From positions 1 through 64,000 of the forward strand of contig CAKPFD010000001.1 of the NCBI GenBank assembly GCA_934149515.1: a stretch of 64,000 bases of DNA. The letters are read 5' to 3'. Made by a program: the position numbers and the translations under genes. The notes beneath the pieces were generated by a model. The model saw only the letters and a program-made list of their open reading frames with translations. It searched no databases and was not told the DNA's origin. Shown here piece after piece: positions 47,139 through 54,424 of this stretch; position 1 is the stretch's first letter; each line of letters opens with the position of its first letter. This DNA is from an uncultured Bacilli bacterium (GTDB taxonomy: Bacteria; Bacillota_I; Bacilli_A; RF39; UBA660).

Positions 47139-47930
47139 TTATACCTCAACAGTCACAATTTCTTTATTTTCTAATTCCACCTGATATGTTCGCTTTAAAA
47201 AATTTACATCAATTACTTTACCATGTTTATGTTCAAACTCAACATCAGTACCAATAGAAGGAAGTTTTTTTCTTAACTCTGTATAAAGATCATCTTCATA
47301 ATTTAAACAACACAACAAGCGACCACATAAACCATTTATTTTAGAAGGACTTAAAGCTAAATTTTGATTCTTAGCCATATTTATTGAAACACTAACAAAA
47401 TCAGTCAAAAAGGTATTGCAACACAAAAATAAACCGCATGGTCCTAAGCCACCAATTTGTTTAGCTTTATCTCGAACACCAATTTGACGCAATTCTATAC
47501 GAGTTTTATACTTTTGGGCCAACACCTTAGCAAGCTCACGAAAATCAATTCGGTTATCAGAAACATAAGTTAGATATAATTGTTTACGATCAAAAACATA
47601 AAATGAAGAAACAAAACGCATTGTCAATTGTAACTTATCAGCTTGCTGTTGAGCAAATAATAATGCTTCTTTACTTTCTTTTTCATTGTTTTGGATTTGA
47701 TTAATATCTTTTTCACTTAAATTTCTAATAATAGTTGCAGAAAGAACTGGAATTTGTGATTCATTAGCATCAAAAACAGAAGAAATAATTCCACATCTAA
47801 TTCCCATTGATGTTTTTATCAAGATTTCTATTTGTTCCTCTAAGAGCATTTTTCTATTTTCATCAACTGACGCATACAATACTTCATCATTGATAAGTCC
47901 AGACTTACATACAATTTCAACTATTTTCAT
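47139..47930 (-). CDS. ricT: RicT/YaaT, PSP1-domain protein
   Basis: Part of the Fe-S cluster RicAFT complex that stimulates RNase Y and Spo0A phosphorylation in Bacillus. 263 residues; the conserved cysteine region is GGLGPCGLFLCC and ALSPSKINGLCGRLLCCLNYE. The ATG at 47930 has TTGGAGGAAG and is preferred to the longer frame; it overlaps the holB end by 14 bases. RicA and RicF partners are not in this window. Confidence 0.93.
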   Translation of the reverse strand: MKIVEIVCKSGLINDEVLYASVDENRKMLLEEQIEILIKTSMGIRCGIISSVFDANESQIPVLSATIIRNLSEKDINQIQNNEKESKEALLFAQQQADKLQLTMRFVSSFYVFDRKQLYLTYVSDNRIDFRELAKVLAQKYKTRIELRQIGVRDKAKQIGGLGPCGLFLCCNTFLTDFVSVSINMAKNQNLALSPSKINGLCGRLLCCLNYEDDLYTELRKKLPSIGTDVEFEHKHGKVIDVNFLKRTYQVELENKEIVTVEV

Positions 47931-48738
47931 TTTCTTCCTCCAAAAAAGATAACAGTAATCCATCTAACCATAATTTCAAATTAACATTATATTTTAATTT
48001 TACAATAAAAGTTTCTATTTTTTCAACAATTTCTAAAGTTGAAATCGAATAATTATTCTCAAATTTCATTTTAAAAAACTGCTTAGCATGATTTAATGTT
48101 TCTAAAGATAATTCACGAGTTTTAAACAAATTTTCATAGTAAGTATCAAAAAAAAGCATTAACAACTCTGGAGCATTTAAAATTTGATTAAAAAAAGATA
48201 CTTCAAATTCATTATAATTTGATAAATCAAAGGTAACATTTTCATGTTTCAAACTTAAAACCTGACATCTTGATAAAATTGTATTGATTAGTTGGTATCG
48301 ATTATTGGTAACTAAAATAGCAATAATATTTTCTTCTGGTTCCTCAAGAAACTTCAAAAGTGTATTAGCAGCCACTAAATTTAATTTCTCTGCATCATAA
48401 ATAACATAAATTTGATGTCCATTATATTGAGATTTATTTTTAAATGCATCCATCACTTGAATAATCTGTTCTTTTTTAATAACATTATTAATAGGACTAA
48501 TTTTTAACAAATCAGGATAATTGTTTTGTTCTAACAAATGATGAATTTTATCAACAGATAAATCATTATTAGTTGATACTAATATCTGTTCTATAAAAAT
48601 ATTCAAATAGTTCTCAACAATTGATTCTATATTATCATTTTTTTCTATTAAATATGCATGAAAAAACTTCCCATTTTTCATAGAAAAAAGGGTTTGTTTA
48701 TAAAAATTAGGTTGTTTTACCTGTAATTCTTCACACAT
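47917..48738 (-). CDS. holB: DNA polymerase III subunit delta'
   Basis: Clamp-loader subunit without ATPase activity. The 273-residue protein shows the AAA-like N-terminal fold with FFHAYLIEKND (in place of the Walker A), YDAEKLNLVAANTLLKFLEEP and ILSRCQVL. Typical delta' elements, and the Bacillus neighbour ricT follows with a 14-base overlap. Start has a weak ribosome-binding site. Confidence 0.92.
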   Translation of the reverse strand: MCEELQVKQPNFYKQTLFSMKNGKFFHAYLIEKNDNIESIVENYLNIFIEQILVSTNNDLSVDKIHHLLEQNNYPDLLKISPINNVIKKEQIIQVMDAFKNKSQYNGHQIYVIYDAEKLNLVAANTLLKFLEEPEENIIAILVTNNRYQLINTILSRCQVLSLKHENVTFDLSNYNEFEVSFFNQILNAPELLMLFFDTYYENLFKTRELSLETLNHAKQFFKMKFENNYSISTLEIVEKIETFIVKLKYNVNLKLWLDGLLLSFLEEENENS

Positions 48739-48755
48739 TATTCATCACGCCATTT

Positions 48756-48941
48756 CTAAAACATTAATACCCTCAATAAAACCAAAACAAATAACATCGG
48801 AAATCCAAACAAACCAACCGCCAAAGTTGTGATAATATTAATAGGAATAATTAAATTAAATTTTACAGCAATTAAATTATAACCATAAAGAATTAAAAAA
48901 CTTAATATAATTCTTTTTACTATTACAATAATTTTTTTCAT
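48756..48941 (-). CDS. bofA: BofA-like inhibitor of pro-sigma-K processing
   Basis: A 61-residue membrane protein with two helices (about 6-24 and 33-57). The conserved pattern IPINIITTLAVGLFGFPMLFVLVLLRVL (written here by its elements: IPINIITTLAVG, then GFPMLFVLVLL) matches BofA, which holds the SpoIVFB protease inactive in the outer forespore membrane. In B. subtilis the order is recR-yaaL-bofA, here recR-bofA. Good AGGTGAG site upstream. Confidence 0.82.
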   Translation of the reverse strand: MKKIIVIVKRIILSFLILYGYNLIAVKFNLIIPINIITTLAVGLFGFPMLFVLVLLRVLMF

Positions 48942-48978
48942 ATTCTCACCTAATAAAGAATATGAACAACCAATATGA

Positions 48979-49575
48979 TTATGATAAACTTTTTCTATCA
49001 GCCAAAGCTCTTTCTAAAGTTAAACTATCAATATATTCCATATCAGCGCCAATTGGGACACCACTTGCCAAGCGACTAATCGTCAAATTCATTCCTTCCA
49101 AAACTTTTTTAATGTAAAGAGCTGTTATTTGACCTTCAACATTTTGTTTAAATGCTAAAATAACTTCAGAAAATTTTTCTTTTTTGATTCTGTCTAATAG
49201 ATCTTCCAAACCAATGTCTTCAGGATTAACATCATCTAAAGGAGAAATAAGTCCATTAATAACATGATACATTCCCTTGTAAGTCCCCATCTTTTCAAAA
49301 AGAAAAACAATTCTCGGATCTTCAACAACGCATAAAGTAGTGTGATCGCGATTTATTGCAGTACAAAGACTACAAACATCTTGATCAGTTAAAGAATGAC
49401 ACTGTGGACACAAATGCAATCGTTTGTGAGCTTCATCAAAACTTTGCCCAAAAAAAGCAATTTGATCATCATCAAAATTTAAAAAAGCAAATGCCATTCG
49501 TTCAGCTGTTTTTTCACCTATTCCAGGAAACAATTTAAAACTTTCAATTAGATTTTTTAAACTTTCTGGATACAT
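48979..49575 (-). CDS. recR: Recombination protein RecR
   Basis: Ring-shaped recombination mediator, with HhH (FPGIGEKTAERMAF, about 14-27), zinc finger CPQCHSLTDQDVCSLC (about 55-70), and Toprim domain (CVVEDPR and GVPIGADMEYID). About 198 residues from the ATG at 49575; the ATG two codons upstream is too near the ribosome-binding site. Placement after ybaB is standard. Confidence 0.97.
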   Translation of the reverse strand: MYPESLKNLIESFKLFPGIGEKTAERMAFAFLNFDDDQIAFFGQSFDEAHKRLHLCPQCHSLTDQDVCSLCTAINRDHTTLCVVEDPRIVFLFEKMGTYKGMYHVINGLISPLDDVNPEDIGLEDLLDRIKKEKFSEVILAFKQNVEGQITALYIKKVLEGMNLTISRLASGVPIGADMEYIDSLTLERALADRKSLS

Positions 49576-49593
49576 AATCATAGTCCTCTATTT

Positions 49594-49890
49594 TTAAAAT
49601 AAACCAGGTATTGAACCAAATTGCCCCATTTTTGATTCCATTTCTTTATCAACTTTCTTTGTTGCACTATTTATAGCTATCATAATCATATCTTGTAGCA
49701 TTTCCATATCGTCAACAGAAAAATCAGCATCAGGTTTTATTGTTAAAGATATAACCTCTTTCTTTCCATTAATCTTAACCATTACAAAACCATTTGTTGC
49801 CTCAAATTCAGAACTATCAATATCATTTTTTACTTTCATCATATCATTTTGTAACTTTTGTGCTTGTTTCATCATTGCTTGAATATTCAT
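49594..49890 (-). CDS. YbaB/EbfC nucleoid-associated protein
   Basis: 98-residue DNA-binding protein of the YbaB/EbfC family, known to bind DNA as a dimer. Recognised by MNIQAMMKQAQKLQNDMMKVK and by the VKINGKKEVISLTIKPDA sheet. It lies between dnaX and recR, as in nearly all Bacilli, and is close enough (about 16 bases from dnaX) to be co-transcribed. Confidence 0.93.
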   Translation of the reverse strand: MNIQAMMKQAQKLQNDMMKVKNDIDSSEFEATNGFVMVKINGKKEVISLTIKPDADFSVDDMEMLQDMIMIAINSATKKVDKEMESKMGQFGSIPGLF

Positions 49891-49906
49891 ATTTTTTTCT
49901 TCCTTT

Positions 49907-51604
49907 CTATTGAATTTCTACAACATCTCCAAATAATGCAATCGCCTCTTCTGTCGAAGATTTACTATTATTGTTTAAATTTTGCAAAATTGATGAATCT
50001 GTCATTTCTATTATATCAGGTTCTTTCTGATAAATAAAATTTTTACCACTTTTTAACAATGCAATATATTGTTTTTTCAAAAAATTCCATTTTTCATCAC
50101 TAATAAATGCCAACTGTTTTTGAGAATTTGTTTTTTGTTGATAGAATTTTACCATTTTTTTCCAATGAGAGCTAATTTTTTCAATCATAGCTTCATACTC
50201 ATAACTAATTACTAACAAATCATTGCTTGAAGCTCTAGGAACTGCATCTAATAAATCACATGCTAAATATCCTTCATTTTGATCAAAGGTAAAATTTTCC
50301 AAAAGTTTCCAATTTACTATTTCTTTTTCCAATTCGCTTTTTTTAGCTTCAATCATGCAATTTTTAGAACGAATTTCCATTAATTCCATAAAATCGTTAT
50401 TCATAGTATTAGAATCCATCGAATTTGAAGATAAAGTTTCATCAAAATTATTCTCTTCCATCGTTTCTATTATATTTTTCGTCATTTTTGATTGTTCGTT
50501 TTTTCGTGAAAATATTTCCCGGGAAATAATTTGATCGGAATTAGAACTTTCTTTTGTTAAAATTTTGCCATTTTCTTTCTGATTAATAAAATGTAAAAAT
50601 AATATTTCTATATACATTTTCACATCATCAGCTCGTTTAACTTCATTTAATCTATCATTTAGTAAATTTACAAAATCAATCATAATTTGTTCGTCAAACG
50701 GCAAATCTACATTTTGTAAATAAAAATTAACTAATTTGTTTTTCAAGTCTAGCATCAATTGTTTTAATATTTGAATTAAATCTTTTCCATCATTATAATA
50801 TTGTTCAATACATTCAATCATAATTTTAGAATCATAAGAAAATATATTGGTTTCTAAATTATTTAAGTCTTCTTGTGATAAATTTCCATTTATTTCCAAA
50901 AAATCATCTAGTATAATATTATCTTCTTTAAAAGAGATGGTTTTATCCAACAAACCTATAGCATCACGTAAGCCTCCATCTGCTGCTAAAGCTATCGCCT
51001 CTAGAGTTTCTTCTGTAATGTTAATTTTTTCCATTTTAGTAATCTTTAATAATTGTTGCACAATTTCTTTTACCGTTATTTTTTTAAAATAATAACATTG
51101 ACATCGAGAAATAATTGTAGATGGTATTTTCTGCGGATCAGTTGTAGCTAAAATAAAAATAACATGACTAGGAGGTTCTTCAAGAGTTTTTAGTAAAGCA
51201 TTAAATGCACCTATCGATAACATGTGAACTTCATCAATAATATATACTTTATATTTCAATTGAGTTGGCAAAATAGTAACTTTATTTCTCAATTCACGTA
51301 TTTCATCCACTCCATTATTAGAAGCAGCATCAATTTCAATAATATCCATACAATCTTTTTCTGATGAGTATAAACAATTGGGACATTTTTCACAAATTAT
51401 GCCATTTTCTTCAGAACAATTAACTAATCTAGCAAAAATTTTTGCTACAGTTGTTTTTCCAGTGCCTCTAGGACCAGAAAAAAGATACGCATGAGTAATA
51501 TGATGATTTTTAACAGAATTTTGAAGCGTTTTTACAATAGAAGTTTGACTAACAACTTCTTCAAAATTTTTGGGTCTATATTTTCTATAAAGTGCTTTAT
51601 ACAT
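49907..51604 (-). CDS. dnaX: DNA polymerase III subunits gamma/tau
   Basis: Clamp-loader ATPase. GPRGTGKTTVAK Walker A (about 46), zinc finger CSEENGIICEKCPNCLYSSEKDC region, DEVHMLS Walker B and SRC motif (ISRCQCYYF). After about residue 340 comes a low-complexity Asn/Ser/Glu-rich tau-like region with a 3' conserved domain. A Noc-like binding site is embedded in codons for ISREIFS near residue 361 (50513-50528). 565 residues. No ribosomal-frameshift slippery site typical of E. coli dnaX was identified. Confidence 0.95.
   Translation of the reverse strand: MYKALYRKYRPKNFEEVVSQTSIVKTLQNSVKNHHITHAYLFSGPRGTGKTTVAKIFARLVNCSEENGIICEKCPNCLYSSEKDCMDIIEIDAASNNGVDEIRELRNKVTILPTQLKYKVYIIDEVHMLSIGAFNALLKTLEEPPSHVIFILATTDPQKIPSTIISRCQCYYFKKITVKEIVQQLLKITKMEKINITEETLEAIALAADGGLRDAIGLLDKTISFKEDNIILDDFLEINGNLSQEDLNNLETNIFSYDSKIMIECIEQYYNDGKDLIQILKQLMLDLKNKLVNFYLQNVDLPFDEQIMIDFVNLLNDRLNEVKRADDVKMYIEILFLHFINQKENGKILTKESSNSDQIISREIFSRKNEQSKMTKNIIETMEENNFDETLSSNSMDSNTMNNDFMELMEIRSKNCMIEAKKSELEKEIVNWKLLENFTFDQNEGYLACDLLDAVPRASSNDLLVISYEYEAMIEKISSHWKKMVKFYQQKTNSQKQLAFISDEKWNFLKKQYIALLKSGKNFIYQKEPDIIEMTDSSILQNLNNNSKSSTEEAIALFGDVVEIQ
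50513..50528. promoter_or_regulatory. Noc-type binding site inside dnaX
   Basis: TATTTCCCGGGAAATA is a perfect 16-bp palindrome containing ATTTCCCGGGAAAT, the published B. subtilis Noc-binding consensus. It falls in the poorly conserved tail of dnaX. Three similar sites lie in the nearby non-coding region. Confidence 0.75.
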
Positions 51605-51673
51605 ATATTTTTACGCCTCCATTTCTCTTTCATTATTATAGCACGAAGCTAAAAATAAGCAAACTGAACATTA

Positions 51674-52135
51674 TCAAACATTTGTTCTATTTCTGCTTTT
51701 CTTAAAAAAAGTAGAAAGCAATTCTTGACATTCTTTTTCCAAAAAACCACCATATATTTTTCCACAAGGATTTGTATCTATATTAGTAATAATCTTTTCT
51801 GTAATATCTCGATTAAAGGAATCTGCAATAGAAACACCATAATAAATTTCATTAATTCGAGCTTGGTGTATAGCACTAGCACACATTGTGCAAGGTTCTA
51901 AAGTTACATATATTTTACAATTATTCAATCGCCAATTACCAAGTTTTTTGGAAGCTTTTTCTATTGCAAGCAATTCAGCATGAGCTAAAACATTTCCTGC
52001 ACTTTCTTTCAAATTAAAAGCCTTAGCAATAACTTCATCATTATAAACAATTACAGCACCAATGGGTATTTCTCCAATTTCAAACGCCTTTTGAGCTTCC
52101 CTTAACGCTAGCTTCATATAATATTCATGTTTCAT
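51674..52135 (-). CDS. tadA: tRNA-specific adenosine deaminase
   Basis: Makes inosine at position 34 of tRNA-Arg. Zinc site: AHAELLAIE (His and the catalytic Glu) and PCTMCASAI. 153 residues from the ATG at 52135; the longer frame starts on a GTG overlapping the ribosome-binding site. Placement next to dnaX and the SRP RNA is conserved in Bacilli. Confidence 0.95.
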   Translation of the reverse strand: MKHEYYMKLALREAQKAFEIGEIPIGAVIVYNDEVIAKAFNLKESAGNVLAHAELLAIEKASKKLGNWRLNNCKIYVTLEPCTMCASAIHQARINEIYYGVSIADSFNRDITEKIITNIDTNPCGKIYGGFLEKECQELLSTFFKKSRNRTNV

Positions 52136-52163
52136 ATATATACAATCCTCCACTTATTTTCAA

Positions 52164-52246
52164 ACAAAAAAGTGCACATAGATAATAAACATTAAGGCTG
52201 CCATGTTTCCATTCTGACCTGGTTCTGTAATTACCTATTGCACATC
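52164..52246 (-). ncRNA. ffs: Signal recognition particle RNA, small bacterial type
   Basis: The transcript folds into one long hairpin: GUGCA-AUAG-GUAAU at the 5' side pairs with AUUAU-CUAU-GUGCAC at the 3' side. The apical domain is CCAGGUCAGAAUGGAAACAU with GGCAGCC on the other side, matching helix 8 (GGUCAGR ... RGCAGCC). The tetraloop is GAAA rather than the usual GGAA. It ends in UUUUUU. The position between tadA and the chromosome-organisation region fits the Bacillus scr location. Confidence 0.9.
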
Positions 52247-52249
52247 ATT

Positions 52250-52278
52250 ATTATACTATATATTCTTTTAATAGACAA
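52250..52278 (-). promoter_or_regulatory. Promoter of the SRP RNA
   Basis: TTGTCT (52273-52278) and TATAAT (52250-52255), 17 bases apart on the minus strand, placing the start at the base of the hairpin (about 52243). Confidence 0.85.
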
Positions 52279-52304
52279 CATTTATTTGCAAAAACAAATT
52301 ATTC

Positions 52305-52332
52305 AAGCAATGTTCCACGTGGAACATTGCTT
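52305..52332. promoter_or_regulatory. parS site 1 in a 28-bp palindrome
   Basis: TGTTCCACGTGGAACA at 52311-52326 matches the Bacillota parS consensus (TGTTNCACGTGAAACA) with one symmetrical change; ParB/Spo0J would bind and spread from here. The palindrome extends to AAGCAA...TTGCTT. Confidence 0.88.
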
Positions 52333-52380
52333 TTTCTTCTATCATAATATTCCACTTCTATAACAAATAACAACATAATT

Positions 52381-52394
52381 ATTTCCCGAGAAAT
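52381..52394. promoter_or_regulatory. Noc-type site, one mismatch
   Basis: ATTTCCCGAGAAAT differs from the Noc consensus at one base; flanked by AAATAATTACGAATTCT, which recurs beside another copy (53937-53953). Confidence 0.6.
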
Positions 52395-52570
52395 AATTAC
52401 GAATTCTTGAATTGTTTTTTCATCACCTATTATTATCAACAAAAGATACATTTATTTATGATAACTAACTAAAAAGTTATTTATATTATAAAAAAATTCA
52501 GCATTAATTTCTGATATCTATATAGAAACATCTAATATACTCGTATGAGTAAAAACAAATTATTCAATAA

Positions 52571-52586
52571 TGTTTCACGTGGAACA
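52571..52586. promoter_or_regulatory. parS site 2
   Basis: TGTTTCACGTGGAACA; one half matches the consensus arm exactly, and the other differs by one base. Confidence 0.85.
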
Positions 52587-52682
52587 TCTCCTTGTATTTT
52601 AGATTTATTCACATTAGTTTTCATAATAAACTGCCTCAGTGCAAGCACACGAGGTATCTTAGTATGCTCTAATCAAAGAATT

Positions 52683-53104
52683 TCAATTGTCCTCTATATA
52701 TTTTTGTGTATTCTTTCCTTGATTTCTTACATAATTTTTGATTTGACTCTCATTACCATTTCTTCCAACGGTACTAACGAAACAGCCAGCACTTCAAATG
52801 TTACCTCCCCGCAGTTTTTTCTTAATTTGAGGATATAATCTATATATTTCTTTTGCTGTTATGCTCTTAATTATTTTTATAATTCGTGTTGGAGCTAAAT
52901 TGGAACTGACTATATCAAAAAATGGACATGATCACCGTCTGTACCTAGTTCTATAATATTTATTTCGTACCGCTTGGCTATTTCTCCACATGTTTGAATC
53001 AATATTTTATCTACACTATCATCAAAATTTACTCTACGATACTTTGCCGGGCAATCATAGTGATATAATAAGACTGTAAGAAGGCAGTGTTGTTATGAGT
53101 GAAT
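52683..53104 (-). pseudogene. tnpA: Degenerate IS200/IS605-type transposase tnpA
   Basis: Reading the minus strand recovers a TnpA in two frames. The first half gives LLYHYDCPAKYRRVNF and the HUH segment ELGTDGDHVHFLI; after a frameshift in a T-run the frame continues with SSNLAPTRIIKIIKSITA, KEIYRLYPQIKKKL, then an in-frame stop where family members have Trp, and FVSTVGRNGNESQIKNYVRN with the Tyr region of Y1 transposases. Also at least one upstream stop. No intact open frame remains, so it is non-functional. It lies inside the parS zone, antisense to a spurious plus-strand frame. 5' and 3' limits are approximate. Confidence 0.85.
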
Positions 53105-53145
53105 ATATACATAAGTCACATAATGTATCAGTCTTATTATATCAC
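53060..53145. repeat. 17-bp perfect inverted repeat by the transposase remnant
   Basis: GTGATATAATAAGACTG (53060-53076) and CAGTCTTATTATATCAC (53129-53145) are exact complements 52 bases apart. The right arm overlaps the 5' side of the tnpA remnant. It may be an IS end, a duplicated fragment or a MITE-like structure. A smaller palindrome (ATACAT...ATGTAT) sits in the loop. Confidence 0.7.
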
Positions 53146-53192
53146 ACAATTTTCTCTAGACAAGTCTAGGTGAATGTACCCTAAGAGGTTCA

Positions 53193-53216
53193 AAATTATT
53201 TCCCGGGAAATAATTT
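53193..53216. promoter_or_regulatory. Noc-type site in a 24-bp palindrome
   Basis: ATTTCCCGGGAAAT (53198-53211) matches the Noc consensus exactly; the symmetry extends to AAATT...AATTT. Confidence 0.78.
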
Positions 53217-53238
53217 ATACGAAAAAAGCAAACTAAAA

Positions 53239-53254
53239 TGTTTCACGTGGAACA
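53239..53254. promoter_or_regulatory. parS site 3
   Basis: TGTTTCACGTGGAACA, identical to site 2; 23 bases from the neighbouring Noc-type site. Confidence 0.85.
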
Positions 53255-53463
53255 TAATTATTACATAATGAGTAACTAATCGTCATTATTATTAACATTA
53301 AAATTTCAATATATTTATTTTTTTACTATTTGAACATATAGATAACTAATATTATTTATAAAAACAATATGTAAATTATAGATAAAATATCATTTCTAAT
53401 ATTAAAAATTACAGAAATTTCTATTTAGTTTTGTATTTAAGTTATTAGTTATTGTTAATAAAC

Positions 53464-53499
53464 TGCAAAGCAATGTTCCACGTGGAACATTGCTTTGCA
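53464..53499. promoter_or_regulatory. parS site 4 in a 36-bp palindrome
   Basis: TGTTCCACGTGGAACA (53474-53489) is the centre; outside it the arms continue perfectly as TGCAAAGCAA and TTGCTTTGCA. Confidence 0.88.
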
Positions 53500-53745
53500 C
53501 AATTGATATAAAACATTTTTATTTAATATAAAAAAATATATTTTGCATAAATGACAATCTTAAAACTTTACATAAGAATGAATCTTTTTATAGTAAAAAA
53601 CAAGATGACTACTATTTTTACACAAAAGAAAAAACTGGATAATTTACTAACATTTTGAATTTAATTAAATATTATTTTAACTTAATTTACTCTGACTTAA
53701 ATTATTTTAATAAATATAGTATAAGTAAATTTTTATACAATATAA

Positions 53746-53785
53746 ATTAAACAGCAATGTTCCACGTGGAACATTGCTGTTTAAT
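53746..53785. promoter_or_regulatory. parS site 5 in a 40-bp palindrome
   Basis: TGTTCCACGTGGAACA (53758-53773) lies at the centre of a perfect 40-bp inverted repeat with arms ATTAAACAGCAA/TTGCTGTTTAAT; ParB target by consensus. Confidence 0.88.
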
Positions 53786-53922
53786 AACTACTGTTTCAAA
53801 AAATGATTTACTCTTTTTTTCAGTAAAACTCATAAAATTTACAATACTCTATTGATATTATTAATCATACAAAGAATGATCTTTTAATAAAATTTCATCA
53901 TATAAAACTCTTTTCCCTATAA

Positions 53923-53944
53923 AATTATTTCCCGGGAAATAATT
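53923..53944. promoter_or_regulatory. Noc-type site in a 22-bp palindrome
   Basis: ATTTCCCGGGAAAT (53927-53940) matches the Noc consensus exactly; flanks AATT. Followed by the AAATAATTACGAATTCT also found next to the site at 52381. Confidence 0.78.
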
Positions 53945-54084
53945 ACGAATTCTCAAATACTTTTTTACGGTATTAAATAATATAAATTTTGCACAACAAT
54001 TCTTTTTATAAAAATAATTAATATTTATTAAAAAATTAAAATCAGGAAATATTATTTTCATAATAAAAATAAATATTAACACAT

Positions 54085-54100
54085 TGTTTCACGTGAAACA
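54085..54100. promoter_or_regulatory. parS site 6
   Basis: TGTTTCACGTGAAACA is a perfect palindromic parS consensus. Confidence 0.92.
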
Positions 54101-54308
54101 TTATTAACAAATAGTTATAATAAATACTCTTTAAGTTTATTAATAACAATATGATATCACAACTTGAATGCTAAAAACTTTATTTTTCATCTGCATTTTT
54201 ACTCATTTTATAAATAAAAATATCTTAAATTATTAATTCTATAATATTTCTATCTTTTATAAACAAACTATTATTAATAAACTTTATACAAATAATATCA
54301 ATATTCTA

Positions 54309-54391
54309 TTATGCACAATGAAATTAATTTTTTGAACATGAATGAATGATTCGATATTTTTTATCCACAATGAGAAAATATTTTTTCCACA
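54309..54391 (+). promoter_or_regulatory. DnaA-box cluster behind gyrA
   Basis: Three boxes in the same orientation: TTATGCACA (54309-54317), TTATCCACA (54361-54369, consensus) and TTTTCCACA (54383-54391). A possible weaker box, TTTTGCACA, is at 53987. This is distinct from the two oriC clusters and might titrate DnaA or be an extra origin element. Confidence 0.65.
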
Positions 54392-54401
54392 GTTTTTGTG
54401 C

Positions 54402-54424
54402 AAAAAAAAAGAAATCTACTTTTC
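54402..54424 (-). terminator. Possible terminator after gyrA
   Basis: GAAA/TTTC stem at the end of the coding region followed by eight or nine U; stem is short, so weak. Confidence 0.4.

Larger units (their letters stand above)
52254..54415. other. Non-coding AT-rich chromosome-organisation zone
   Basis: About 2.1 kb without a supported gene, between the SRP RNA promoter and gyrA. It contains six parS sites, three Noc-type palindromes, DnaA boxes, long palindromes around parS copies, and the remains of an IS200-type transposase (52683-53104). Remaining stretches, for example 53490-53745 and 53790-53920, are A/T-rich with no motif I can name. parA and parB are not in this window. Confidence 0.75.

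Noticed and set aside
52545..52838. Plus-strand open frame of 97 codons in the non-coding zone
   Set aside because: It starts inside a parS site and runs antisense to the tnpA remnant; it has no plausible ribosome-binding site and no family features.
53861..54082. Minus-strand open frame of 73 codons
   Set aside because: It contains a Noc-type palindrome, is extremely Ile/Asn/Phe-rich as expected from A/T-rich non-coding sequence, and has no good start signal.
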